From Methylobacterium currus (lineage in GTDB: Bacteria; Pseudomonadota; Alphaproteobacteria; Rhizobiales; Beijerinckiaceae): a DNA stretch of 64,000 nucleotides. A program made the position numbers and the translations under genes. The DNA lies in the NCBI RefSeq assembly GCF_003058325.1, contig NZ_CP028843.1:5387001-5451000 (forward strand), written 5' to 3'. Under the pieces are notes generated by a model that was given only the letters and a program-made list of their open reading frames with translations, had not been told where the DNA came from and ran no database searches. Below, in pieces: positions 1 to 8,504 of the stretch. Position 1 is the first letter of the stretch, and the number at the start of each line of letters is the position of its first letter.

Positions 1-707
1 TGGCCCTCGTCGAGGACGACCTCGAGCGAGCCCAGGAAGGTCGCCACCAGGATGAAGCCGACGATGTCGAAGCGCACGCCGTCCCGGCGCAGGCGCTTCC
101 TCTCCTCGATCGCCGATTTCGGGTCCTGGACCAGCCACCAGATCAGGAACAGGGCGATCAGGCCGACGGGCGCGTTGATGAGGAAGCACCAGTGCCAGGA
201 ATACTGGTCGGAGAGCCAGCCGCCGAGCGTCGGCCCGACGACCGGCGCCACCACGATGGCGACGCCGTAGAGGGCGAAGGCCTGGCCGCGCTTCTCCGGC
301 GGGAAGGAATCCGCCAGGATCGATTGCGCCAGCGGCGCCATGCCGCCGCCGCCGAGCCCCTGCAGCACCCGGAAGAACAGGAGCGATTCGAGACTCCAGG
401 CAAAGCCGCACAGGACCGAGGAGACGGTGAACAGCGCGATCGCCGCCATGAAGAAGGCTTTTCGCCCGTAGCGCTTGGCGAGGAAGCTCGAGGCGGTGAG
501 CACGATCGCGTTGGCGACGAGATAGCTCGTCACCACCCAGGCCGCCTCGTCGGGGCCGACCGCGAGCCCGCCCGAGATGTAGCGCAGGGCGACGTTGGCG
601 ATGGTGGTGTCGAGCACCTCCATGAAGGTGGCGATCGCCACCACCATGGCGATGATCCACGGGTTGTGGTCGCCGGCGGCGCTGTCGGCGGGGTTCTTGG
701 CGCTCAC
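1..707 (-). CDS. emrB: DHA2-family MFS multidrug efflux permease, EmrB-like (3' end outside window)
   Basis: This encodes an inner-membrane drug/proton antiporter of the DHA2 (14-TMS) class, which works with the EmrA adaptor to export toxic compounds. I translated the minus strand by hand. From GTG at 707 it reads VSAKNPADSAAG, then the first helix with the family motif EVLDTTIANVALRYI, then FLAKRYGRKAFF (motif A) and GVAIVVAPVVGPTLGGWLSD (motif C). A GGGAGA Shine-Dalgarno lies 7 nt before the GTG. The gene starts 17 nt after the emrA stop, so the two form an emrA-emrB operon. About 235 codons are visible, and the C-terminal half lies beyond position 1. The family assignment is secure; the substrate is unknown. 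Confidence 0.9.
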   Translation of the reverse strand, partial: MSAKNPADSAAGDHNPWIIAMVVAIATFMEVLDTTIANVALRYISGGLAVGPDEAAWVVTSYLVANAIVLTASSFLAKRYGRKAFFMAAIALFTVSSVLCGFAWSLESLLFFRVLQGLGGGGMAPLAQSILADSFPPEKRGQAFALYGVAIVVAPVVGPTLGGWLSDQYSWHWCFLINAPVGLIALFLIWWLVQDPKSAIEERKRLRRDGVRFDIVGFILVATFLGSLEVVLDEG

Positions 708-724
708 GGTGCCGTCTCCCGCGC

Positions 725-2008
725 CTAGCGCACGCGCACCGTCGGGACGATCGACATCCCGGGGCCGATCGAGACGTCGGTCGGCCAGTTGTCGACCGCG
801 ATCTTCACCGGTACGCGCTGCACCACCTTGACGTAGTTGCCGGTGGCGTTCTCGGCCGGCAGCAGGCTGAAGGCGGTGCCCGAACCCGGCTGCACAGAAT
901 CGACCTTGCCGGTGATCTTGTGGTCTGGATAGGCGTCGATCTCGACATCGACCGGCTGACCCGGGCGCATGTCGGTGATCTGGGTCTCCTTGAAGTTCGC
1001 CGTGACCCAGATGTCGTCCGGCACGAACATGCTGAGTGCCTGGCCGGCCTGCGCGAACTGCCCGACCGCGCCGGTGAGGCGCACCACCCGGCCTCCTTGA
1101 GCCGTCGTCACGGTCGTGTATTCGAGGTTCAGCTTGGCCTGCGCTTCCTGGGCGCGAGCCTGGGCGAGGCTCGCCTCGGCGCCGGCCCGCTGCGCCTGCA
1201 AGGAGCCGATCTGGCGCTGCGCCACCGTCACGGCGGCGTTCGCGCGGTCGAGATTCGCCTGCTGCTGCTGCAGGTTCGAGGTCGATTGCTGCGATTGCTG
1301 CACCGAGCCGGCGCCGCGCTGGGCGAGGTCCTGGTAGCGGGCCGCGTCCTGCTTGGCGAATTGCAGTGCCGCCTTGGCCTGCTCGACCTGGGCCTTGGCC
1401 TCCTGGATGCTCCCCTGCTGCGCCTGGATCTGCGCGTCGAAGCCCTGGATCTGGGCCTGGGCCGACTGGATCTGCGCCTGCGCCTGCCGGAGCGCCACCT
1501 CGTAATCGCGCTTGTCGATCTGGAACAGCACCGTCCCGGCCTCGACGTGCTGGTTGTCGGTGACCGGCACGGCGGTGACGTAGCCCGACACCTTCGGCGA
1601 GACCGCGAACTGGCGCGCATCCACGAAGGCGTCGTCGGTGCTCTCGTAGGGGTGGATGAAGGTGAGCCAGTACCAGTAGCCGCCGGCCGCGGCGAGGAGC
1701 AGCAGGACCGCCCCGAGGACGAACCAGAGCGGATGGCGCCGGATCAGGCCCGGCTTCTTCGTCTCGCCCTCGGCGTCCTTCTCGTCCGATTGCGTGTCGC
1801 CGGCGTCCGGGTCCTTGCTCCGGGCCTCGTCCTGCGACGGCTGCTCGCGCAGGGCACGGGTGTTCTCCCGCAGGGCACGCGTGTTCTCGTCGCGCGCCGA
1901 ATTTTCTTGACGCGTCGAATTTTCTTGCGCCGAGTCTTGCCGCGCCATGACGGGCGCCGGCGCGTCCCGCCCCACGGGGGCCTCCGCCCGCGACTGATCG
2001 TCCAGCAT
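725..2008 (-). CDS. emrA: HlyD/EmrA-family membrane fusion protein of a drug efflux pump
   Basis: This is the periplasmic adaptor of the EmrAB-type pump, 427 aa. The layout is a charged cytosolic N-terminus (residues 1-90), one membrane anchor near 95-115 (HPLWFVLGAVLLLLAAAGGY), a biotinyl-lipoyl-like segment (STDDAFVDARQFAVSPKVSG), a long Gln/Ala-rich coiled coil (about 170-300) and a C-terminal beta-barrel (DDIWVTANFKETQI). I chose ATG 2008 because the open frame further upstream overlaps the divergent HdeD gene and has no domain content. The N-terminus is longer than usual and contains short repeats (ENTRALR twice, plus QENSTR/QENSAR). The gene is directly followed by emrB. Confidence 0.9.
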   Translation of the reverse strand: MLDDQSRAEAPVGRDAPAPVMARQDSAQENSTRQENSARDENTRALRENTRALREQPSQDEARSKDPDAGDTQSDEKDAEGETKKPGLIRRHPLWFVLGAVLLLLAAAGGYWYWLTFIHPYESTDDAFVDARQFAVSPKVSGYVTAVPVTDNQHVEAGTVLFQIDKRDYEVALRQAQAQIQSAQAQIQGFDAQIQAQQGSIQEAKAQVEQAKAALQFAKQDAARYQDLAQRGAGSVQQSQQSTSNLQQQQANLDRANAAVTVAQRQIGSLQAQRAGAEASLAQARAQEAQAKLNLEYTTVTTAQGGRVVRLTGAVGQFAQAGQALSMFVPDDIWVTANFKETQITDMRPGQPVDVEIDAYPDHKITGKVDSVQPGSGTAFSLLPAENATGNYVKVVQRVPVKIAVDNWPTDVSIGPGMSIVPTVRVR

Positions 2009-2266
2009 GTCGTGAATTCCACGCGACGGTCGGATGAGCCGACCGGACAAGGCGCCCGCCTCGGCGTGGAAGACGCCGGGGCGAAGGCGCGGGTTCCGCA
2101 ATGCGGCAAAAAACCCGCGACGCCGCCGGGATGAAACGCGACCGTGCGTCGTCCGCACCGAACGCAAGCGATGATCCCGGGAACGGCTACGCTCCGTGGA
2201 CGTTGGGACAGGAAAAGCGGGGCCTTTCGCGACACCCCTACGCGCGTCGTCCCGGAGGATGCTGCG

Positions 2267-2917
2267 ATGAGTACTGGTACGCCGTTGCCCAATACCGACC
2301 CGGGCGCTTCGTCCTCCTACGGTGCGCCGCCCGATCCGCTCGCGCGCCTGTCCGCGATGAGCGCGGTGCTCGCCCGCAACTGGTGGCTGATCGCGCTGCG
2401 CGGCGTGTTCGCGATCCTGTTCGGGATCGTGGCGCTGATCGCGCCCGGCGCCACGCTGCTGACCCTGGTGATCTTCTTCTCGGCCTACATGCTGGTCGAC
2501 GGCATCGCCGAGATCGTGGCGGCGGTGCGGGCGGCGGAGCGGCACGAGCGCTGGGGCTACCTGCTCGCCGCCGGCGTGCTCAACATCCTGGTCGGCGTGC
2601 TCGCCTTCCTGATGCCGGGCAGTACGCTCGTCGCCTTCATCTACCTCATCGCCGCCTGGGCCCTGGTGACCGGCGGCCTGATGATCGCCGCCGCCTTCCG
2701 GCTCCACCTCGATCACGGCCGCTGGTGGCTGGCGATCGGCGGCGTGCTCTCGGTGCTGTTCGCGATCGCGCTGATCGTGAGCCCGGTCCTGTCGCTCCTC
2801 GTCCTGACCTACTGGATGGGCGGCTACGCCATCGCCTTCGGGGTATTCATGCTGATCCTCGCCTTCCGGCTGCGCAGCCGGCATGTCGGAACGGGCGGGT
2901 CGATGCGGGCGGTGTGA
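2267..2917 (+). CDS. HdeD/DUF308-family six-helix membrane protein
   Basis: This is a 216-aa integral membrane protein. After a Ser/Pro-rich N-terminus it shows about six hydrophobic helices in three pairs, starting at NWWLIALRGVFAILFGIVAL and ending with YWMGGYAIAFGVFMLILAF, the pattern of the HdeD/DUF308 family (acid-resistance-associated in enterobacteria). I chose ATG 2267 because GGAGGA lies 7 nt upstream. The longer frame from 2144 adds an unstructured leader. It is divergent from emrA across a 258-bp intergenic stretch in which I see no convincing operator. Its function here is unknown; membrane stress protection is the family-level guess. Confidence 0.85.
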   Translation: MSTGTPLPNTDPGASSSYGAPPDPLARLSAMSAVLARNWWLIALRGVFAILFGIVALIAPGATLLTLVIFFSAYMLVDGIAEIVAAVRAAERHERWGYLLAAGVLNILVGVLAFLMPGSTLVAFIYLIAAWALVTGGLMIAAAFRLHLDHGRWWLAIGGVLSVLFAIALIVSPVLSLLVLTYWMGGYAIAFGVFMLILAFRLRSRHVGTGGSMRAV

Positions 2918-2930
2918 AGGTCACCACCCT

Positions 2931-3108
2931 GAACCCTCCCCCCTCTGCGGGGGAGGGTGGTCCCTGCGTCAGCAGGGGCCGGGAGAGGGGTCGCGCGACG
3001 ATGAAGGATGTGGCGTCCTTCATGAAGCGCCCGACCTCTCCGGAAACGTGGTTCCCCTCTCCCGCCCCCCTCCGTGGGGCACCCTCCCCCGCGGAGGGGG
3101 GAGGGTTC
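2931..3108. repeat. 178-bp nested palindromic intergenic element
   Basis: Terminal arms of 28 bp (2931-2958 and 3081-3108) are inverted repeats with one mismatch. Inside them lie a second pair (GGGAGAGGGG with CCCCTCTCCC) and a central pair, ATGAAGGA (3001) with TCCTTCAT (3016). The whole sequence can fold into one long hairpin. It sits between the convergent HdeD gene and oligopeptidase gene, so it may also terminate both transcripts. No open frame inside it looks real. The CCCCTC/GAGGGG arms resemble the shorter hairpins seen elsewhere in the window. Confidence 0.8.
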
Positions 3109-3136
3109 AGCCTACGTCGCATCGCAGCGATGGAGC

Positions 3137-5272
3137 CTACGCCGCCTCCGCCCCCACCGCCGCCAGCGCGAAGGCGTAGATCAGCGCCACCTCCTCCAGC
3201 CGGTCGAACCGGCCGGCCGCCCCGCCATGGCCGGCCTCCATGTTGGTGCGCAGGAGCACCGGCCCGCCTCCCGTCATGGTGGCGCGCAGGCGCGCGACCC
3301 ATTTGGCCGGCTCCCAATAGGTCACCCGGGGGTCGGTGAGGCCGCCGAGCGCCAGGATCGCCGGATAGGCCTTCGCCGCGATGTTGTCGTAGGGCGAGTA
3401 GGACAGGATGGTCTCGAAAGCCTGGATGTCGGCGCCCGGGTTGCCCCATTCGGGCCATTCCGGCGGGGTGAGCGGCAGGTCGCCGTCGAGCATGGTGTTG
3501 AGCACGTCGACGAAGGGCACGTCGGCGACGATGCCGGCGAAGAGCTCCGGCGCGAGGTTCGCCACCGCGCCCATCAGCATGCCGCCGGCGCTGCCGCCAT
3601 GCGCCACGATGCGCCCCGCCCCCGTGTAGCGGGCCTCGATCAGGGCGCGCGCGCAGGCGACGAAATCCGTGAAGGTATTGGGCTTCCTCTCGCGCTTGCC
3701 GTCGATGTACCAGCGCCAGCCCTTCTCGGTGCCGCCGCGGACATGCGCGATGGCGTAGACGAAGCCGCGATCGACGAGCGAGAGCGGGTTGGTGCGGAAG
3801 GCCGCCGACATCAGCGAGCCGTAGGAGCCGTAGCCGTAGAGGAGGAGCGGGGCGGTGCCGTCGAGGGCCAGGTCGCGCCGGTGCAGCAGCGAGATCGGTA
3901 CCTGCTCCCCGTCCGGCGCGGTCGCGAACAGGCGGCGCGTGACGTAGGAAGCCGGGTCGTGGCCGCTCGGCACGTCCTGGCGCTTGCGCAAGGTCCGCTC
4001 GCGGGTCGTGGCGTGGTAGTCGTAGGTCTCCGCCGGCGTCGTCATCGACGAGTAGGTGAAGCGGATGAGATCGGTGTCGAAGGCGTGGCCCGGCGAGAGG
4101 CCGAGCGAATAGGCCTCCTCCGCGAAGGCGACGGTATGCTCGGCGCCGCTCTCGGCCTCGCGCACGATCAGGCGGGGCCGGGCATTCTCCAGTTCCAGCC
4201 GGACGAGGTGGCGGGCGAGCACGTGCTGGAAGCGGATCATCACGCCGGCCCGGTGCGGAATCAGGTCGCGCCAGTTCGCGCGGCCCGGGTCGTCGAGCGG
4301 GGCCACCGCGATCTTGAAGTCCTCGGCGCCGTCGGCGTTGGTGAGCACGAACAGCTCGTCGCCCCGGTGCTCGACGGAGTAGATCAGCTTCGGCTCCCGC
4401 GGCGCCACGACCCGCAGGGCGGAGAAGGGCGTGGCGCGGTCGGCGAGGTGGACCTCGGAGGTCTCGTGGTCGTTCGCCGTCACCACCAGGTAGGCGCCGG
4501 ACTGGGTCTCGCCGATGCCGACGAAGAAGCCCGCATCGGCTTCCTCGTAGATCGTCTCGTCGTCGCTCTGCGGCGTGCCGAGGCGGTGCAGCATCACCGT
4601 GGCGGGGCGGTGGTTCTCGTCGACCGCGACGTACCAGAAGGCGCGGCCGTCGGCACTCCACACCACGTCGCCGGTGGTGGCGAGCACCTGGTCCTCGCGG
4701 TCCTTCCCCGTCGCGAGGTCGCGGACCCGGATCGTGTAGAGCTCGGAGCCCTTGGTGTCGGCGCTCCAGGCCACCAGGGTGTGGTCGTCCGAATGGGCAG
4801 CGCCCTCCAGGCTGAAGAAGGCGTGCCCCTCCCCTTCCCGGTCGCCGTCGATCAGGATCTGCTCGCCCTCGCCGGCGAGGTCGCCCACCAGGCCCGGGGC
4901 CACGCGATCGGCCGGGCGGCGGCAGACCAGCGGGTGCTGCCCGCCCTCGCGGTAGCGGGTGTAATAGGCGAAGGGCCCGTCGCGGTCGGGCACGCTGCCG
5001 TCATCCTCGCGGATGCGCCCGCGCATCTCGGCGACCAGGGTCTCGCGCAAGCGAGCGGTGCCGGCGAGGGCGGCCTCTGCGTAGGCGTTCTCGGCGGTGA
5101 GGAGGTCGCGGATCTCCGCCGGCAGGGCGGAGGGGTCCTTCAGCACGTCCTTCCAGTTCTCCGCCTTGAGCCAGGCATAGGGATCGGTCACCGCGCGGCC
5201 ATGGACCGTGACGGTGACGGGCCGGACGGGCGCCGTCGGCGCGGCGGCAGGCGGGCTCAGGCGAAGGGTCAT
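3137..5272 (-). CDS. S9A prolyl oligopeptidase family peptidase, oligopeptidase B-like
   Basis: This is a serine peptidase of 711 aa that cleaves short peptides, in the oligopeptidase B branch usually after basic residues. An N-terminal region (DPYAWLKAENWKDVL) and beta-propeller (about 70-400) precede the alpha/beta-hydrolase domain. The nucleophile motif is GGSAGG, the catalytic Asp is in GLTDPRV, and the His is in EAGHGG. Length and motif spacing match family S9A. I chose ATG 5272 because GGGGAG lies 5 nt upstream; a GTG 30 nt earlier has no good ribosome-binding site. No signal peptide is seen, so a cytosolic enzyme is likely. It is transcribed toward the palindrome at 2931-3108. Confidence 0.92.
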   Translation of the reverse strand: MTLRLSPPAAAPTAPVRPVTVTVHGRAVTDPYAWLKAENWKDVLKDPSALPAEIRDLLTAENAYAEAALAGTARLRETLVAEMRGRIREDDGSVPDRDGPFAYYTRYREGGQHPLVCRRPADRVAPGLVGDLAGEGEQILIDGDREGEGHAFFSLEGAAHSDDHTLVAWSADTKGSELYTIRVRDLATGKDREDQVLATTGDVVWSADGRAFWYVAVDENHRPATVMLHRLGTPQSDDETIYEEADAGFFVGIGETQSGAYLVVTANDHETSEVHLADRATPFSALRVVAPREPKLIYSVEHRGDELFVLTNADGAEDFKIAVAPLDDPGRANWRDLIPHRAGVMIRFQHVLARHLVRLELENARPRLIVREAESGAEHTVAFAEEAYSLGLSPGHAFDTDLIRFTYSSMTTPAETYDYHATTRERTLRKRQDVPSGHDPASYVTRRLFATAPDGEQVPISLLHRRDLALDGTAPLLLYGYGSYGSLMSAAFRTNPLSLVDRGFVYAIAHVRGGTEKGWRWYIDGKRERKPNTFTDFVACARALIEARYTGAGRIVAHGGSAGGMLMGAVANLAPELFAGIVADVPFVDVLNTMLDGDLPLTPPEWPEWGNPGADIQAFETILSYSPYDNIAAKAYPAILALGGLTDPRVTYWEPAKWVARLRATMTGGGPVLLRTNMEAGHGGAAGRFDRLEEVALIYAFALAAVGAEAA

Positions 5273-5343
5273 GCGGCTCCCCGGGACGATGGCGTCAGGC
5301 ACAGGGATGTGCCGTCCCGGGGCCGCCGCCGCAAGAGTGGGCT

Positions 5344-5772
5344 TCAGGCCGCGGCGGCGACGCCCTCGGCATCGGCCCGGATGCGGTCCATCATCGCCCG
5401 GGCGCCGTTCGAGCGCTGCGCCGTCAGGTGCTCGGAGAGGCCGAGCTTCTGAAAGAGCCCGAGGGCATCGGCCCGGGCGGCGTCGGACGCCGTGCGGCCG
5501 TCGAAGAACGCGATCAGCACCGCCACCACGCCCTTGGTGATGTGGGCGTCGCTGTCGCCGCGGAAATGCAGCCGCGGCTCCGGGCCGGAGCGGTCGACCT
5601 GCGTCTCGAGCCAGACCTGGCTGACGCAGCCGCGCACCCGGTTGGCCTCGCTATGGGCCTCCTCCGGCAGGGGCGGCAGCTTGCGGCCGAGCTCCATCAG
5701 GTAGTGATGGCGGTCGTCCCACTCGTCCAGGAACTCGAAGTTGGAGACGATCTCGTCGATGGGCGGCAGCAT
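5344..5772 (-). CDS. sufE: SufE-family sulfur acceptor for Fe-S cluster assembly
   Basis: SufE accepts persulfide sulfur from the cysteine desulfurase SufS and stimulates it. The 142-aa product has the family layout: an N-terminal helical region (FLDEWDDRHHYLMELGRKL) and the active-site cysteine in RGCVSQVW near residue 49, followed by the core that reads HITKGVVAVLIAFFDG. The length is normal. It stands apart from any suf operon in this window, which is common in rhizobial genomes where sufE is detached. A 71-bp gap separates it from the downstream oligopeptidase gene, so co-transcription is possible. Confidence 0.93.
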   Translation of the reverse strand: MLPPIDEIVSNFEFLDEWDDRHHYLMELGRKLPPLPEEAHSEANRVRGCVSQVWLETQVDRSGPEPRLHFRGDSDAHITKGVVAVLIAFFDGRTASDAARADALGLFQKLGLSEHLTAQRSNGARAMMDRIRADAEGVAAAA

Positions 5773-5838
5773 GGGACCCGAAGGAAAAGTGAGGTGAGAC
5801 CCGGCATATAGGCGGGCGGGCCGCCAACCGCCACCGCC

Positions 5839-6831
5839 TCAGGCCGGCAGCGTCAGCTCGAGCGGCGCCTCCGGGGTGCCGGTGCCCGAGACCGCGATCT
5901 CGGCCTGGCCCGCATAGGCGGCGATCAGGCGCGGGCCGAGCCGCGGCACGCCGGGCGGCGGATCGCCGGCGACGCCGCCCGACGTGATCCGCACCCGCAC
6001 CGGATCGGTGCCCGAGCCCGCCGGCACCTCGACCCTCGTGACGCAAGGAGCGCCCTCGTCGGTGCCGTCGAGGCATTCGGCGACGATCTCGGCCAGGATC
6101 ATGCCGAGCGCGTTGACCCGGCGCGGCTCCAGCAGGACCGTGCGCCCGGCCTCGACCGTGACGGTGACCCGCCCGGCCCGGCGCAGCTGGCCCAGGCCCT
6201 CGGCGAGGCGAGTCAGGTACTCGGCGAGGTCGACGCTGGCGATCTGCGGCGCCTCGTGCAGATGCTGCTGCACCAGGGCGATCGCCCGCACCCGCTGGCC
6301 GAGCGCATCGAAGGCCGGGCGGCAGGGCGCGGCGGCGGCGCGGCCGAAGAGCCCGATCAGGCTCACCGTGACCTGCAGGTTGTTGCGCACCCGGTGATAG
6401 ATCTCGGCCAGCAGCGCATCCTGCTCGGCCATGGCGAGGGCGGCATGCTCCTCGGCCTCCTTGCGCTCGGTGATGTCGAAGCAGGAGCCGGCGAAGCCCG
6501 CGAAGGTCTCGCCCTCGTGCAGCGGATAGGCGTGGCCGTGGATCCACCGGAAGGCGCCGTCGTGGCGGCGCAGCCGGTACTCGGCGCTGTGCGGCCGGCG
6601 CCCGGCATAGGCCGCAGCGAGAGCGGCCTCGTGCCCGGCCCGGTCCTCGGGATGCAAGCCATCCTTCCAGCCGTGGCCGAGTTCGTCCTCCGCCGCGCGG
6701 CCGCGGAACGTCGTCCAGGCCGGGTTGACGTAGATCAGGCGCGCCTCCTGGTCGGCGCGCCAGATCATCAGTCCGGCGCCCTCGGCGAAGCTGCGGAAGG
6801 CCGCGTCCGGCAATGTCGTGTCCGCGGCCAT
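5839..6831 (-). CDS. PAS-domain sensor histidine kinase of the HisKA_2 type, with degenerate ATPase region
   Basis: This is a soluble 330-aa sensor. A PAS domain (about 10-130; ends with CFDITERKEAEE) is followed by a HisKA_2 phosphoacceptor helix containing YHRVRNNLQVTVSLIGLF. The C-terminal part should hold the HATPase. The usual N-box (HELATNAAKYG in the paralogue at 23.6 kb) is replaced by LGMILAEIVAECLD, and I find no clear G-box. It could therefore be catalytically weak or a phosphotransfer/sensor scaffold. I chose ATG 6831 because it follows GAGG; a TTG at 6882 would add 17 residues. No receiver gene is adjacent. Confidence 0.8.
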   Translation of the reverse strand: MAADTTLPDAAFRSFAEGAGLMIWRADQEARLIYVNPAWTTFRGRAAEDELGHGWKDGLHPEDRAGHEAALAAAYAGRRPHSAEYRLRRHDGAFRWIHGHAYPLHEGETFAGFAGSCFDITERKEAEEHAALAMAEQDALLAEIYHRVRNNLQVTVSLIGLFGRAAAAPCRPAFDALGQRVRAIALVQQHLHEAPQIASVDLAEYLTRLAEGLGQLRRAGRVTVTVEAGRTVLLEPRRVNALGMILAEIVAECLDGTDEGAPCVTRVEVPAGSGTDPVRVRITSGGVAGDPPPGVPRLGPRLIAAYAGQAEIAVSGTGTPEAPLELTLPA

Positions 6832-6937
6832 GGCCCTCGCCTGCTCCTTCGTCGCCGATCGCACCCCTTCAGGGCCGGTCAACGTACCGGGCGCGGCGCC
6901 GTTCCGGCGTACGTGTTAGGACAAAAAAGCTTCCTGG

Positions 6938-7327
6938 TCAGCGCCGGTTGAGGGCGAAGCGGCCAGGGCCGGCGGCGGCGATCATCAGTAGTCCGCCGAT
7001 GATCGAGAGGTTCTTCATCGCCTGGATCTGGTTCATGCGGGCGGCATCCCCCGACATCGTCCAGAAATTGTGGAAAAACAGGATCGTCGCCAGGGTGAAG
7101 ACGGCGAGGAGCACGGAGGCCGCCCGGGCGTAGAAGCCCAGCGCGATCAGGAGGCCGAGGCCCAGCTCGGCCGCGATGGTGAGCCAGGCCAGCACCTCCG
7201 GATAGGGCAGCCCCTTGCCCGAGACGGCCCCGACGACACCGGCCGGGTTCATCAGCTTCTGGGCGCCGGAGACGCAGAACAGCACGACGACGAGGATGCG
7301 GGCGAGGCTGAAGACGGCTTGGCTCAT
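6938..7327 (-). CDS. DoxX-family membrane protein
   Basis: This is a 129-aa protein with four predicted membrane helices, typical of DoxX/DUF4870-like proteins. It has the family start ARILVVVLFCVSGAQKLMNP and a last helix near MKNLSIIGGLLMIAAAGPGR. Relatives are linked to redox balance, but the biochemical role is not established for this branch. The gene begins at ATG 7327 after GGAGAT. It stands as a single transcription unit between the PAS kinase and the protease genes, with about 165 bp of upstream intergenic DNA. Confidence 0.85.
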   Translation of the reverse strand: MSQAVFSLARILVVVLFCVSGAQKLMNPAGVVGAVSGKGLPYPEVLAWLTIAAELGLGLLIALGFYARAASVLLAVFTLATILFFHNFWTMSGDAARMNQIQAMKNLSIIGGLLMIAAAGPGRFALNRR

Positions 7328-7491
7328 CGGGATCTCCGGGTCTGATGAAACCCGTTGGAGAGCTTGGCCGTGCGACAGTCAAGCTTCCGCTGAGCCGATT
7401 CCGCGAAAGCGGCGGCCGGTTTTGCGACAAAAATCTGCGACACAACAAGACCCTGAGCGGACGAAGCGTTGGCTTGCCAACGCAAGTCTGC

Positions 7492-8373
7492 TTAGCGCCC
7501 CCCGGTCCAGTCCGCCCGGCTGGGGCGGGGGCCGGCCGGCATCGCCTCGCCGGGCTCGAAGCGGGAGAGTTCGGCGGCACGGGCGTTGATCCAGCCGGAA
7601 TGCTGGCCGATCGGCGTCACGGCGGTGAAGCCGCCGCAGGCGGTGCGGACCCGCCCCTGCTGGGCGGCGCCGCTCGACCAGCTCACCACGCCGACGAGCT
7701 GGTAGCCGCCCGGGCCGCCGCGCAGGATCGGCCCGCCGGAATCGCCGAGGCAGGCGCCGGCCCCGGCGGTCTCGGCGAGCGTGGACCGGTCGGCCACCAC
7801 CGTCACGGTGTTGGCGACCTGAAGCTCGCCGAGGGAGACGAGGCGGGCCTGGCGCAGCACCCGGGCGGTGCTGCGGCGGTTCTCCGCCACCACGCCGTAC
7901 CCGGCGATCGCCACATTGTCGCCCTGCGCGATCTCGCCACCATTGCGCGTGTCGAGGGGGCGGAAATCGGGGCCGAGGCGCTCGCTGAGCTTCAGGATGG
8001 CGAGGTCGGTGCCGGGCTGGGTCTCGGGTGTGGTGCCGGGCACGAAATCCGGGTGCATCGCCGCCGCGATCGCCCGCAGGCGGCGCTGGCGGAAGCCGCG
8101 ATCGACGACCACGATCCAGTAGCCGGCCTTGCGCATCACGCAATGGGCCGCGGTGAGCACCAGGTCGGGGCCGATGAGCGAGCCGGAGCACATCTCGCCG
8201 GTGGTGCTCTCGATCCGCACCACCGAGCCGCGCAGGCCGTTGGGATCGCGGGTCACCTCGCCCCGGACCACGGCGCCGGCGGCGCCGCTCCACAGGCCGA
8301 GGGGCGCGGCCACCGCGAGGGCGGCCGAGAGGGAGCGCAGGACGGGACGGAGGCGGGACGGAGAGACGCGCAT
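7492..8373 (-). CDS. Secreted trypsin-like (S1) serine protease
   Basis: This is a 293-aa exported protease. An N-terminal signal peptide (about residues 1-34, ending GAAGA) precedes the chymotrypsin-fold domain. The catalytic triad is visible: His in TAAHC, Asp in GTDLAILKL and Ser in GDSGGP. There are cysteines near each as in trypsins. A short Pro/Arg-rich tail follows. A second S1 protease lies 132 bp upstream on the same strand, so the two form a tandem of diverged paralogues. Bacterial relatives include secreted or periplasmic proteases; the substrate cannot be inferred. Confidence 0.9.
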   Translation of the reverse strand: MRVSPSRLRPVLRSLSAALAVAAPLGLWSGAAGAVVRGEVTRDPNGLRGSVVRIESTTGEMCSGSLIGPDLVLTAAHCVMRKAGYWIVVVDRGFRQRRLRAIAAAMHPDFVPGTTPETQPGTDLAILKLSERLGPDFRPLDTRNGGEIAQGDNVAIAGYGVVAENRRSTARVLRQARLVSLGELQVANTVTVVADRSTLAETAGAGACLGDSGGPILRGGPGGYQLVGVVSWSSGAAQQGRVRTACGGFTAVTPIGQHSGWINARAAELSRFEPGEAMPAGPRPSRADWTGGR

Positions 8374-8504
8374 GGGACCACCCTAGAAGCGTGCGGCCAC
8401 GCTCGACAAGTGAAGTCTCGCGCCGAGCGTGTGGTTCCGCACCGGCACGGGCTCTCTCCGGGAACGACGCCGTGAGCGCGGCGCTCGTTCGTGGGGGACC
8501 GGGC

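Noticed and set aside
2847..4661. 604-codon minus-strand frame overlapping the palindrome and oligopeptidase gene
   Set aside because: It runs in a different frame from the S9 motifs and shows repetitive Arg/Pro composition.
3074..5452. 792-codon plus-strand frame opposite oligopeptidase B
   Set aside because: The antisense protein carries all S9 motifs, and this frame has none.
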